Origin: JANMJD01 sp963828405
GTDB lineage: Bacteria > Actinomycetota > Acidimicrobiia > Acidimicrobiales > Ilumatobacteraceae
DNA length: 64,000 bases
NCBI GenBank assembly: GCA_963828405.1
Contig: CAWHEG010000012.1
Span: forward strand, 124,001-188,000
Direction: 5' to 3'
The notes under the pieces are model-generated. The model was given only the letters and a program-made list of their open reading frames with translations, was not told the origin of the DNA and did not search any database. The translations under genes were made by a program, and so were the position numbers. Positions 11,150 through 19,598 of the stretch are shown here, in pieces. Numbering within the stretch: position 1 is the stretch's first letter; every line of letters starts with the position of its first letter.

Positions 11150-12972
11150 CGCGGCGACCGACCCGTCGGACCCGTCGGACCCGACGACGCGCTCGGCCCG
11201 GGCCGACGACTTCGTCGCCGGGACGTCGTTCCGGTTCGAGCGGCCGGTCGGCGAGTTCGTCACCTCGGCCCTCGACGAGGTGGTGCCGACGATCCGCGCC
11301 GCCGCCGGGGCCGCCGCACGGGGCAACTGGGTCGTCGGTTTTCTCGCCTACGAGGCAGGCGCCGCGTTCGACCGCGGCGTTCCCCCGTCGCGAGCCGCCG
11401 ACCGGCCTGCCGCTCGTCCAGTTCGTCGCCTTCGCCTCGCGCCGCGCCGTGGCCGCCCTCGACGCCGCGGAGCACGGCGATCATCGGCTCGTCGAACTGC
11501 GCCGGATGCCGGCGCCCGAATCGTTCGAGCACGACGTCGAGGCGATCCGGCGCCGGATCGAGTTCGGCGACGCCTACCAGGTCAACCTGACCTCCCGGTT
11601 CCACGCCCGGCTCGAGGGCGATCCGTTCAGCCTCTACGCCTCGATGGCCCGGGCCCAGCGGGGGGCGTACAACGTGCTGCTCGAGTTCGGCGACCTCGGC
11701 GTGATCTCCGCCTCGCCGGAGCTGTTCCTCGAGTGGGACGGACGAACGGTGACGACCAGGCCGATGAAGGGGACGGCGCCCCGCGGCCGGCGGATGGCCG
11801 ACGACGCCCCGGCCGCCCGGCGGCTGCAGGCCTCGGTCAAGGACCGCGCCGAGAACGTGATGATCGTCGATCTGCTGCGCAACGACCTGTCCCGGGTGGC
11901 CGAGCTCGGTTCGGTGCGGGTGCCGGCGTTGTTCGATCTGGAGCGCTACGAGACGGTGTGGCAGCTCACCTCGACGGTCCAGGCGACCACTCGACCCGGC
12001 GTCGATCTGGCCGACCTGTTCACCGTCACCTTTCCCTGCGGCTCGATCACCGGGGCGCCGAAGGCGGCGGCGATGTCGATCATCGACGCCCTCGAACCCG
12101 AACCGCGGGGGATCTACTGCGGCACGATCGGGATCATCGCCCCGCCGGGCCACCGTCCGGCCGCCCGGTTCAGCGTGGCCATCCGCACGGCGGTGATCAG
12201 CCGGTCGAGCGGACGCTTCGTGTACGGGGCCGGGGGCGGGATCACCTGGTCGTCGGATCCGGCCGCCGAGAGCGCCGAGGTCGACGCCAAGGCCCGGGTG
12301 CTCACCGAACGGCGGCCCGCCTTCCGGCTGCTCGAGACCCTGCGGCTCGACGGGGACGGCCCACGGCATCTCGATCGCCACCTCGACCGGCTCGCCGCCT
12401 CGGCCGAGTGGTTCGGGTTCGCCTTCGACCGCGCCGGCGCCCACCGGCAGGTCGTCGAGATGGGCGGGGACGTCGCCCCGCGGCGCCTGCGTGTGCTGCT
12501 CGACCGGGCCGGACGGATCGAGCTCGACGTCCGACCGCTCGCCCCGGACCGGCCCGGGCCGGTCCGCCTCGCCGTCGACGACCACCGGGTGCGCAGCGAC
12601 GACACGTTCAGTGCCCACAAGACGACGAACCGCGCCCACTACGAGCGGGCCCGGGCCCGCCATCCGGAAGCCGACGACGTCGTGCTCGTCAACGAACGCG
12701 GCGAGGTCACCGAGACGACCGTGGCCAACGTGCTCTACCGGGTCGGTGACGGCTGGTTCGTGCCCCCGCTGACCAGCGGCGGACTCAACGGCGTGGGACG
12801 CCGGGTGCTGCTCGACGCCGGCTCGGCCACCGAACGGGTGCTGCACGTCGACGAGCTCGACGACTGCGACGAGATCGCCGTGGTCAGCTCGCTGCGCGGC
12901 GTCCGTTCGGCCATGCTGCTCGGCGTCGCGACGGACCCGCCCGGTGTCGACGTGGGCTCGGAACGACGATGA
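11121..12972 (+). pseudogene. pabB: Aminodeoxychorismate synthase I fused to aminodeoxychorismate lyase, one frameshift
   Basis: This is a PabB-PabC fusion making p-aminobenzoate for folate synthesis. The N-terminal half is a chorismate-binding enzyme (FGDAYQVNLTSRF, VISASPELFLEW, TRPMKGTAPRG, then PCGSITGAPKAAAMSIID). From about residue 410 a PLP-fold lyase follows (RLLETLRLDG, FSAHKTTNRAHYERA, VLVNERGEVTETTVANVLY). The GTG at 11121 overlaps the phosphatase stop. The first 88 codons are in one frame (GNWVVGFLAYEAGAAFDRG); the rest is one frame over. One surplus C in the CCCCC at 11382-11386 accounts for it. The repaired length is 616 residues. An indel error is more likely than loss of a folate gene. 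Confidence 0.85.
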
Positions 12973-13046
12973 GGTAATCGTGCCCGCCCGTGAAGTGCCC
13001 GCTCGCCCGCTTCCGTGCCAACCTCCCTCCGACGCCTCCGCCAACG

Positions 13047-13094
13047 GAAGTGATGCCAGAACGTGGTCACTTCCCGAGTTTCTGGCATCACTTC
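13047..13094. repeat. Perfect 15-bp inverted repeat with 18-nt spacer
   Basis: GAAGTGATGCCAGAA at 13047-13061 is the exact complement of 13080-13094. It lies 75 bases after pabBC and upstream (in the convergent sense) of the DUF4188 gene. It could be a bidirectional terminator hairpin, though no T-run follows, or a REP-like element. The rest of the 12973-13256 gap shows nothing. Confidence 0.7.
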
Positions 13095-13256
13095 TCCCCC
13101 GAGTCCCAGCGGAGGCCGGTCGGGGGAGTCGAGCACGAGCTTGACCCAGCCGCCTCCGGCCGCCCAGTTCGCCGGCGCCACCTCGCCCAGGTCGGCCGGA
13201 CCCACGTCGAGGTAGAGGCCGTCGAGGCACCCGCGGTCGGGAGCTCGTCGATCGTC

Positions 13257-13760
13257 TCAGTCGCGGACGGCGTTCTTCAATCGTTGGCGAGCACCGGACG
13301 ATTCGGCGACCGTCACCATCTTGCCTGCCTTGGCGAGCCCGCGGGGAGGCATGTTGGCGTAGACCGCTTCGTACTCGCCGTTACGCACCAGGAAGGTCTC
13401 GTGCCAGATGCCGGTGCGCGGGTTCTTGCCGACCCGCGTCCAATAGGTGCGCCAGGCGTCGAGATGAGGATCGTCGATGTTCTTGGCGAACGCCTCGAGG
13501 TGCTCGAACGAGCGCCAGTACTGCACGTTGGCGAACCCCAACGTCTCGAAACCGAGCAGGCCCCGCTCGGGGTGCTCGGTGAGGTACTTCAACATGTGGT
13601 TCATGCCGCGCCGCCCGCCAGGTCACGGATCGCCGAGACGGGCGTGGCGCCACGAGTTGATCCGTGCCCCGATGATGAACACGACGAAGTCGCCCTCGAT
13701 CTCGGCCGTCCATCGGCGCTCCCCTGCTCTCTCGTCCCGGTCGTGATTGTCGTACGTCAT
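13257..13760 (-). pseudogene. DUF4188 family protein, interrupted
   Basis: The C-terminal part (MLKYLTEHPERGLLGFE, NVQYWRSFEHLEAFAKNIDD, IWHETFLVRNGEYEAVYANMP) matches the DUF4188 family of small heme-like/monooxygenase-fold proteins. The N-terminal part (MTYDNHDRDERAG... RRWTAEIEGDFVVFIIGARINSW) starts at 13760 in the same frame. Between them is an in-frame TGA at 13623-13625, after 45 codons. Around it the reading is poor, and the +1 frame gives a better linker (PVSAIRDLAGG), so two compensating indels are as likely as a nonsense change. The family has no firm function. Confidence 0.7.
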
Positions 13761-13846
13761 GGCCGGCCGGTCGACCGAGCCGGCACGTCGTCCTCGACGA
13801 ACGGTCCTTCCTGTTCAGATCGTGTTTTCCGGTTGCACAGCTAGGC

Positions 13847-13858
13847 GAACAGGTGTAC
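13847..13858. promoter_or_regulatory. Degenerate LexA (SOS) box before the DUF222 fragment
   Basis: GAAC-aggt-GTAC lies 9 bases before the DUF222 ATG. The actinobacterial SOS box core is GAAC-N4-GTTC, so one base differs. It matters mainly because the intact paralog at 42358-43629 has a near-perfect box in the same position. Confidence 0.45.
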
Positions 13859-13867
13859 GCTTCAGAG

Positions 13868-14410
13868 ATGTCGGCGGACACTTCGCAGCCCGATGAGATC
13901 CGGTTCGGGATCGACGGGTTTGCCGCGGTCTGGGCAGAGTATGAACGGCTCGGAGCCCGTCTGGCGCTCGCCGTGGGCGGGCTGGATGCGGGCGGCGAGT
14001 ACGGTCACGACGGATCGGTGACGATGGCCGCATGGTTGCGGCATCGCTGCCGCATGTCCGACCGTGACGCTGCGGCGCTGGTACGCCGCGGCCGGTTCCT
14101 CCACCGCCACGACCGCGTCGCCACGGCAGCGTTGTGTTCGCGTTTGTCGGCCGGGCAGGTCGCCGCCATCCAGACAGCAGTGACCGCGACGACGGAGGTG
14201 GTGTTCGTCGCCCAGCATCAATCACTCGTCGATCACGTTGCCCCGCTCGACGTGCGCGACACGACGATCGCCTGTCGGGTGTGGCGCGAACACGCCGAAG
14301 CGATCGTCGAAATGCCCGAACCCTTCGTGCCCGACCGTGAGCTGTCGTTCGCCCGAGCCGACGACGGCACGATGCTCGGCCGGTTCACCCTGGAGCCGGC
14401 GCCCCGGTGA
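13868..14410 (+). pseudogene. Truncated DUF222 (13E12-repeat) protein lacking the HNH domain
   Basis: These 180 residues match the N-terminal DUF222 half of actinobacterial HNH endonuclease-like proteins (AAWLRHRCRMSDRDAAALVRRG, LSAGQVAAIQTAV, and ELSFARADDGTMLGRFTLEP at the end). Full members, including the 423-residue paralog in this window, continue with about 200 more residues and a Cys/His HNH motif. Here the frame stops just where that part should begin, 16 bases from the end of folP. It is probably a deletion remnant. The ATG at 13868 is chosen; a GTG five codons upstream is possible. Confidence 0.75.
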
Positions 14411-14426
14411 CCGCAGCGATCGTGAC

Positions 14427-15671
14427 TCAGTGCCGGCGGCCGGCGGCGTGGACGGCGAGGGCCTGGCGAACGCCGCGGGCGTCGTGGACCCGCACGAAGT
14501 CGCAACCCTGCTCGGCGGCCACCAGGCAGGCGCCGATCGTCGCCGCGTCGCGATCGCCCGCCGCGTCGATGCCGGCGATCGCGCCGAGGAACCGCTTGCG
14601 CGATGGACCGAGCAGCACGGGCCCGATCATCGCCAGGCGGCCCACCGAGCGCAGCAGCGCCACGTTGCCGGCCACCGTCTTGCCGAAGCCCAGCCCAGGG
14701 TCGACGACCACCCGGTCGCGGGCCACTCCCCCGGCGACGGCCACCTCGACCAGACGGGCGAGCTCGGCGCACACCTCGGTGACCACGTCGTCGTAGTGGA
14801 CGTCGTCCTCCACCGGGGCGAACCCCGACAGCCGGTTGTGCATCACCACCAGGGCATCGGCGCCGGCGGCCACGCCGGCCAGCTGCGGATCGGCGAGGCC
14901 GCTCACGTCGTTCACCCAGGCGGCGCCGGCCTCGAGGGCGGCGGCAGCGACGAGGGCGTGGCGGGTGTCGATCGAGATCGCCCGGTGACCGGCGGTGGCC
15001 AGCCGTTCGATCACCGGGATGATCCGGCGGAGCTCCTCGTCGTGGCCGATTGGCACCGACCCCGGCCGGGTGGATTCGCCACCGAGATCGACGATGTCGG
15101 CGCCGTCGTCGAACATCTCCATCGCGTGCCGGTAGGCGACGGTGGCGTCGAGGAACCGTCCGCCGTCGGAGAACGAATCCGGCGTCACGTTGACCACACC
15201 GATCACATAGGTGCGTTCCCCGAGCACGAGGACCCGGTCGCCGCAGCAGATCGTGCGTCGACGGGCGGCACGGCGCACCTCGTCGCTGGAACGCAGGTCG
15301 AGGCACATCTCGTTGCCGTCGGGGTCGGCCACGACGGCCAACTCGAACGTCGGCTCGCGGACATGGGAGACCACCGTGCCGCCGAGGGCCACGACACGCT
15401 CGACGGCGGTCGAGGGATCGAACGGGGCGATGTCGAGATGGATCCTGGTCTTGACGGTCTTGACGTCGTCGGTGCGCTGCAGCACCACGCCGGGGCCGCC
15501 AGCCGCGAGACGCGACGACCACAGGTAGGCGCCGTCGCGGTCGATCTCCCGGACACCGAGCACCGCGGTCCAGAACGCCGCACCCCGGTCGAGATCGGCG
15601 ACGTCGATGGTGATCCAACGGATCTCACCGATCGGGCCGCCGGCGGGGCGGCCGGGTTGCGCATCGCTCAC
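14427..15671 (-). CDS. folP: Dihydropteroate synthase with an N-terminal VOC (glyoxalase-like) domain
   Basis: This 414-residue protein has residues 14-127 in the VOC/glyoxalase fold (IRWITIDVADLDRGAAFW, VADPDGNEMCLDLR). About residues 140-414 are a complete dihydropteroate synthase, which joins pABA to the pterin pyrophosphate in folate synthesis. DHPS motifs seen are VVNVTPDSFSDGG (159-171), DLGGESTRPGS, ISIDTRH, WVNDVSG, DPGLGFGKT and LGPSRKRFLG. The GTG at 15671 starts the fused frame; there is no stop or ATG between the domains, only an internal GTG (codon 132) that could start DHPS alone. The fusion is unusual. A read-through of two genes that merged recently is the alternative. Confidence 0.88.
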   Translation of the reverse strand: MSDAQPGRPAGGPIGEIRWITIDVADLDRGAAFWTAVLGVREIDRDGAYLWSSRLAAGGPGVVLQRTDDVKTVKTRIHLDIAPFDPSTAVERVVALGGTVVSHVREPTFELAVVADPDGNEMCLDLRSSDEVRRAARRRTICCGDRVLVLGERTYVIGVVNVTPDSFSDGGRFLDATVAYRHAMEMFDDGADIVDLGGESTRPGSVPIGHDEELRRIIPVIERLATAGHRAISIDTRHALVAAAALEAGAAWVNDVSGLADPQLAGVAAGADALVVMHNRLSGFAPVEDDVHYDDVVTEVCAELARLVEVAVAGGVARDRVVVDPGLGFGKTVAGNVALLRSVGRLAMIGPVLLGPSRKRFLGAIAGIDAAGDRDAATIGACLVAAEQGCDFVRVHDARGVRQALAVHAAGRRH

Positions 15672-15743
15672 GACGACGATGGTACGGCACCCCTCGGACC
15701 GGGCGAATTCGATGTCGACCCCTGCAGCGGGCAGGCTGGTGGG

Positions 15744-16643
15744 ATGGTCTCCGAGATCTTCGACGACACGGCCTGGGACGAGGTGGCAGGTTTCGGGTTC
15801 ACCGACATCACCTACCACCGGGCCACGGCCCACGGCACGGTGCGGATCGCCTTCGACCGCCCCGAGATCCGCAATGCCTTCCGGCCGCACACGGTCGACG
15901 AGCTGTACACGGCGCTCGACCACGCCCGGCAGTCCACGGATGTCGGGTGTGTGCTGCTCACCGGCAACGGCCCGTCGCCGAAGGACGGCGGCTGGGCGTT
16001 CTGCAGCGGCGGGGACCAGCGCATCCGGGGTCGTGACGGCTACAAGTACGCCGACGGCGAGACGGCGGCGACGATCGAGCCGGGACGGGCCGGACGGCTG
16101 CACATCCTCGAGGTGCAGCGGCTGATCCGCTTCATGCCCAAGGTCGTCGTCTGCGTCGTGCCCGGCTGGGCGGCCGGCGGCGGACACAGCCTGCACGTCG
16201 TCGCCGATCTGACGATCGCCAGCCGTGAGCACGCCCGGTTCAAGCAGACCGACGCCGACGTCGCCTCGTTCGACGGCGGGTTCGGCTCGGCCTACCTGGC
16301 CCGCCAGGTCGGCCAGAAGTTCGCCCGCGAGATCTTCTTCCTCGGCCGGGAGTACTCCGCCGACGACGCCCACCGGATGGGGATGGTCAACGCCGTGGTG
16401 CCCCATGCCGAGCTCGAGTCGACGGCGCTGGAGTGGGGACGGCTGATCAACGCCAAGAGCCCGACCGCCCAGCGGATGCTCAAGTTCTCGTTCAACCTGA
16501 TCGACGACGGCCTGGTCGGCCAGCAGGTCTTCGCCGGCGAGGCGACCCGCCTGGCCTACGCCACCGATGAGGCCGCCGAGGGCCGTGATGCGTTCCTCGA
16601 GAAGCGGGCGCCCGACTGGACGCCCTACCCCTGGTACTACTGA
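15744..16643 (+). CDS. menB: 1,4-dihydroxy-2-naphthoyl-CoA synthase
   Basis: MenB closes the naphthoquinone ring from o-succinylbenzoyl-CoA in menaquinone synthesis. The 299-residue crotonase-fold protein shows the MenB-specific segments GWAFCSGGDQRIRGRDGYKY and GWAAGGGHSLHVVADLTIAS, with QTDADVASFDGGFGSAYLAR and the C-terminal APDWTPYPWYY. The first distinguishes it from ordinary enoyl-CoA hydratases. The ATG at 15744 is used. It is divergent from folP, and no other men gene lies in the window. Confidence 0.93.
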   Translation: MVSEIFDDTAWDEVAGFGFTDITYHRATAHGTVRIAFDRPEIRNAFRPHTVDELYTALDHARQSTDVGCVLLTGNGPSPKDGGWAFCSGGDQRIRGRDGYKYADGETAATIEPGRAGRLHILEVQRLIRFMPKVVVCVVPGWAAGGGHSLHVVADLTIASREHARFKQTDADVASFDGGFGSAYLARQVGQKFAREIFFLGREYSADDAHRMGMVNAVVPHAELESTALEWGRLINAKSPTAQRMLKFSFNLIDDGLVGQQVFAGEATRLAYATDEAAEGRDAFLEKRAPDWTPYPWYY

Positions 16644-16644
16644 T

Positions 16645-16676
16645 CCCGAGCGACTGATCCCGAGCGACTGATCCCG
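16645..16676. repeat. 14-bp tandem repeat before the ankyrin gene
   Basis: The unit TGATCCCGAGCGAC occurs twice in a row and a third time in part, between the menB stop and the GGAGGAGG ribosome-binding site. It looks like local slippage duplication. Confidence 0.6.
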
Positions 16677-16687
16677 GAGGAGGAACG

Positions 16688-17317
16688 ATGTCGACCCAGA
16701 CGAACGACCGTCGTCGAGCGAGCGACGACCTGCTGCGGGCCGCTGCCCGAGGTGACGTGGACGGCGCGGCACGGGCCCTCGACGGGGGCGCCGACATCGA
16801 GGCCCGCGACGAGCACCTGCGCAGCCCCCTCCTCCTCGCCGCAGCGGCCGACCACGTCGACGTCGCCCGGCTGCTCGTCGAACGGGGCGCCGACCCCGAC
16901 GCCCTCGACGACCGGAGCGACACCCCGTGGTTGGTCACCGGGGTGACCGGGAGTGTCGAGATGCTCGAGGTCCTCCTGCCCGCCGGACCCGACATGACGA
17001 TCCGCAACCGCTACGGCGGGATCTCGGTGATCCCGGCCAGCGAGCGCGGCCACGTCGACTACGTCCGGCGGGTCGTCCAGACGCCGATCGACGTCAACCA
17101 CGTCAACAACCTGGGCTGGACGGCATTGCTCGAGGCGGTGATCCTCGGCGACGGATCGGCGCCGTACGTCGAGATCGTCGGGATCCTGCTCGACGCGGGA
17201 GCCGATCCCGACATCGCCGACGGTGACGGCCTCACCGCCGTCGAACACGCACGGGCGAACAGCCACGACGAACTGGTCGAGATCCTCGAGCGGCACGACC
17301 GGTCCCGGCGACGCTGA
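16688..17317 (+). CDS. Ankyrin-repeat protein
   Basis: This 209-residue soluble protein is made of about five ankyrin units. Clear ones are LLRAAARGDVDGAARALDGGADI, HVDVARLLVERGADPDALDD, GWTALLEAVILGDG and VGILLDAGADPDIADGDGLT. Such proteins bind partners rather than catalyse. A strong GGAGGAGG lies 6 bases upstream of the ATG. There is no signal peptide. It sits 45 bases after menB and could share its transcript; the partner is unknown. Confidence 0.85.
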   Translation: MSTQTNDRRRASDDLLRAAARGDVDGAARALDGGADIEARDEHLRSPLLLAAAADHVDVARLLVERGADPDALDDRSDTPWLVTGVTGSVEMLEVLLPAGPDMTIRNRYGGISVIPASERGHVDYVRRVVQTPIDVNHVNNLGWTALLEAVILGDGSAPYVEIVGILLDAGADPDIADGDGLTAVEHARANSHDELVEILERHDRSRRR

Positions 17318-17432
17318 GATCGGGGCCGCGCCCGAGGCCGCCGGGATCGAGGCGGCGAGCGAGGCCGTGACAGGCTGGGCCGGCAGTCCCAGCGGCCCGT
17401 AGCCGCGGGCCGACCGGCAGGAGAACGACACG

Positions 17433-18587
17433 ATGAACGGCGACCAGGCGATGCGGGCCCACTCGGCGACGATTCCCTGCCCCGAGTTCCCCGAGCCGGC
17501 CTGGGTCACCCCCCGACCGCTGGTCGATTCGCGGGTGGCGATCGTGACCTCGGCCGCCCTGCACACCCCCGATGACCAGGGCTTCAGCCCCGGCGATACG
17601 GGCTACCGGCTGATCGGCGCCGAGCGGCGCGATCTCGTGCTCGGTCACTGGAGCCCCAACTTCGACCGCACCGGCGTCGCCATCGACCTCAACGTCGTCT
17701 ACCCGATCGACCGCCTCGACGAACTCGCCCGACGGGGCGTGATCGGATCGGTCGCCCCCCGGCACGTCTCGTTCGCCGGCAACCAGCCCGACGACGTGGC
17801 CACGATCCGGCTCGACTCGGGGCCCGCCGCGGCGGCGGCGCTGCTCGCCGACGGCGTGGACGTGGTGCTGTTGACGCCGGTTTGACCGCTGTGCACGCGC
17901 ACCGTGAGTGTGCTCGCCCATGTGTTCGAGGCCGCCGGCATCGCCACGGTGGTGTTGTCATCGGTCCGGGAGATGGCGGTCAAGGTCGCCCCGCCCCGAG
18001 CGTTGCACTGCGAGTTCCCGCTGGGACGACCGCTCGGCAGACCGGGGGATGCCGCCTTCCAGCACGATGTGCTGGCCCGTGCCTTCGCCCTGCTCGACGC
18101 ACCGGCGGGACCGGTGCTCGTCGACCATCCCGAGGTCATCGAGGCCGACGACGAGCCGGCGGCGTGCGCCCTCCCGGCCCGGTTCGACCCGTCGCTGCCA
18201 CCGGCGGTCGACGAGGCCCGCGGGCTGCGCAAGGCCTATGACCGGGCACGGGCCCGCCGCGGGATCACCTCGGTCGGGCGGGTCATCGGTCCCGACGAGG
18301 TGCCGGACTCCCTCGGCCTGCTCGACGCCGTCGCCAACGGCGCGGACTGGAAGGCGGTGGGGCTGCCCGGCGGGAACACCACGGCGTTGTGCCACGACAT
18401 CCGCACGTACTACGAGGAGGCGGCCCTCGAACTGACCGACGGCCCGGCGCCGGGTGGCCGGGCCATCGAGTCGTGGTACTTCGAACGCACCGAGGCCGGG
18501 CGCACCGTGCTCGCCGCCAGGGCGGCGATGCGCGACGCCGGCGCCAAGTTCCCCGTCTGGTTCTACATGACCCCCGGCCAGCGCTGA
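17433..18587 (+). CDS. GrdB/PrdB-like reductase-family protein, probable selenoprotein (UGA codon 151)
   Basis: The frame from the ATG at 17433 (AGGAG upstream) to the TGA at 18587 spans 384 codons with one internal TGA at 17883-17885. Around it the translation is DVVLLTPV-U-PLCTRTVSVLAHVFEAAGIATVV. Glycine/betaine/sarcosine/D-proline reductase B-type proteins carry their redox selenocysteine or cysteine in just this U/C-P-x-C-x-x-T-V context. The upstream part (GDTGYRLIGAERRDLVLGHWS) and downstream part (EFPLGRPLG, GLPGGNTTALCHDIRTYYEEAA, IESWYFERTEAGR) are both family-like and read in the same frame. The second half lacks its own ribosome-binding site. I infer UGA is read as Sec. A Cys-to-stop mutation is the alternative. 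No sel genes are in the window to confirm. Confidence 0.78.
17883..17913 (+). promoter_or_regulatory. In-frame UGA with candidate SECIS hairpin
   Basis: The UGA (17883-17885) is followed by a possible hairpin: GCACGC (17893-17898) pairs with GTGTGC (17908-17913), including one G-U pair. The 9-nt loop starts with G. Bacterial SECIS loops usually have an early G and lie about 16-37 nt after the UGA; here the loop begins at 14, slightly short. It is supportive but weak evidence. Confidence 0.4.
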
Positions 18588-18603
18588 CCGCCCGGCCGCG
18601 GCC

Positions 18604-19077
18604 TCAGCAACACGCCGTCGAGCCGCGGCCGTCGGCGCCCACCGTCTGGGCTGCGGGCGCTGCCTCGGTCTCGGCCGCAGGCGTGCAGCACTCGCCCGGG
18701 CTGGGGTGCATCACCGGGGCGTCGGCGAGCACGGTGTAGATCTCCCACGGGATCTCGGGGCCCGACACCCACACCTTGTCCTGCACGGCGAAGCAGCAGG
18801 TCGTCGCGTCCTGCACGTCGCACGCCAACCCCAGGTCCTGCATCCGCGACGCGGCCCGGGCGACCTCGTCGGTGGAGGAGACCTCGACGCCGACGTGGTT
18901 CAGCGTGCCCGGTTCCCCGGCGCCGGCGATGAGCACGAGCTTCAGCGGCGGCGAGGCGATGGCGAAGTTGGCGTAGTTCTCGCGCACCTTTGCCGGAGGC
19001 GTGTCGAACAGCTTGGCGTAGAAGTCGATCGAGGCGGCGAGATCGCCGACGTTGAGGGCGAGTTGGACACGTGACAT
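18604..19077 (-). CDS. ArsI/CadI family metalloenzyme (organoarsenical or cadmium resistance)
   Basis: This 157-residue VOC-fold protein matches the ArsI/CadI family: VQLALNVGDLAASIDFYAKLF, NYANFAIASPPLKLVL, TLNHVGVEV and ATTCCFAVQDKVWVSGPE. ArsI cleaves the C-As bond of trivalent methyl- or aromatic arsenicals using vicinal cysteines, here Cys94-Cys95. Extra CC pairs lie in the tail. The ATG at 19077 is chosen because AGGAGGAT precedes it. It is divergent from arsR across a shared operator, so induction by metalloid through ArsR is likely. CadI-type cadmium induction cannot be excluded. Confidence 0.85.
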   Translation of the reverse strand: MSRVQLALNVGDLAASIDFYAKLFDTPPAKVRENYANFAIASPPLKLVLIAGAGEPGTLNHVGVEVSSTDEVARAASRMQDLGLACDVQDATTCCFAVQDKVWVSGPEIPWEIYTVLADAPVMHPSPGECCTPAAETEAAPAAQTVGADGRGSTACC

Positions 19078-19117
19078 GGGATCCTCCTGGGGTTCGGGGC
19101 AACCGCCCGGGCTATAC

Positions 19118-19133
19118 ATTGACACGCGTCAAT
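19118..19133. promoter_or_regulatory. ArsR/SmtB-type operator between arsI and arsR
   Basis: ATTGAC-acgc-GTCAAT is a 6-bp inverted repeat inside an AT-rich island (ctatac...tttatacc). It lies 41 bases before the arsI start and 79 before arsR. The ATTGAC half-site is characteristic of ArsR/SmtB operators. Confidence 0.65.
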
Positions 19134-19211
19134 TTATACCGATGCCCACCTGATCGACAACCTTCGATGCAGTCTCTCGGGTCGACGTGTTCGGGTCGAT
19201 ATGGTGGCGTC

Positions 19212-19550
19212 ATGGCTGCACCTTCCTCGGTCACGGCCGACGCCGTCGCCTGCTGCGCACCCGTGCGTGCCGAACCGCTCGACGAGGCGCAGGCCGCGCT
19301 GCTCGCCCGTTCGTTCGCCGCCCTCGCCGACCCGATCCGCCTGCGGCTGCTGTCGTGGATCGCCTCCAGTGCCGGTGAGGTGTGCGCCTGCGACCTCGTC
19401 GCTCCGTCGGGGCGTTCGCAGCCGACGGTCAGCCATCACATGAGGATCCTGGTCGACGCCGGCCTGGTCGAGCGGGAGAAGCGGGGGCTGTGGGTCTGGT
19501 ACCGGGCGGCACCGTCCCGACTCGACGAGCTGCGCGCCGTCCTCGGCTGA
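19212..19550 (+). CDS. arsR: ArsR-family metalloregulator
   Basis: This 112-residue winged-helix repressor shows the helix-turn-helix SQPTVSHHMRILVDAGLVERE with the ArsR metal-site motif EVCACDLV just before it. LARSFAALADPIRLRLLSWIA forms the dimer/HTH scaffold. An additional CC pair near the N-terminus (AVACCAPVRAEP) may contribute thiol ligands. Metalloid binding should release it from the divergent operator and free arsI and itself. The ATG at 19212 is preferred over upstream in-frame codons because those cross the operator. Confidence 0.87.
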   Translation: MAAPSSVTADAVACCAPVRAEPLDEAQAALLARSFAALADPIRLRLLSWIASSAGEVCACDLVAPSGRSQPTVSHHMRILVDAGLVEREKRGLWVWYRAAPSRLDELRAVLG

Positions 19551-19598
19551 GCGGCCCCGGCCCGCCGACCGGACAACACGGAGCGGGCGCCCGAGGGG

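Noticed and set aside
13623..13625. TGA inside the DUF4188 gene as a selenocysteine codon
   Set aside because: No redox motif surrounds it and the flanking residues do not fit the family, unlike the GrdB-like case.
15672..16772. Upstream extension of the folP frame on the minus strand
   Set aside because: It lies antisense to menB and has no VOC or DHPS character; the fused gene starts at the GTG of 15671.
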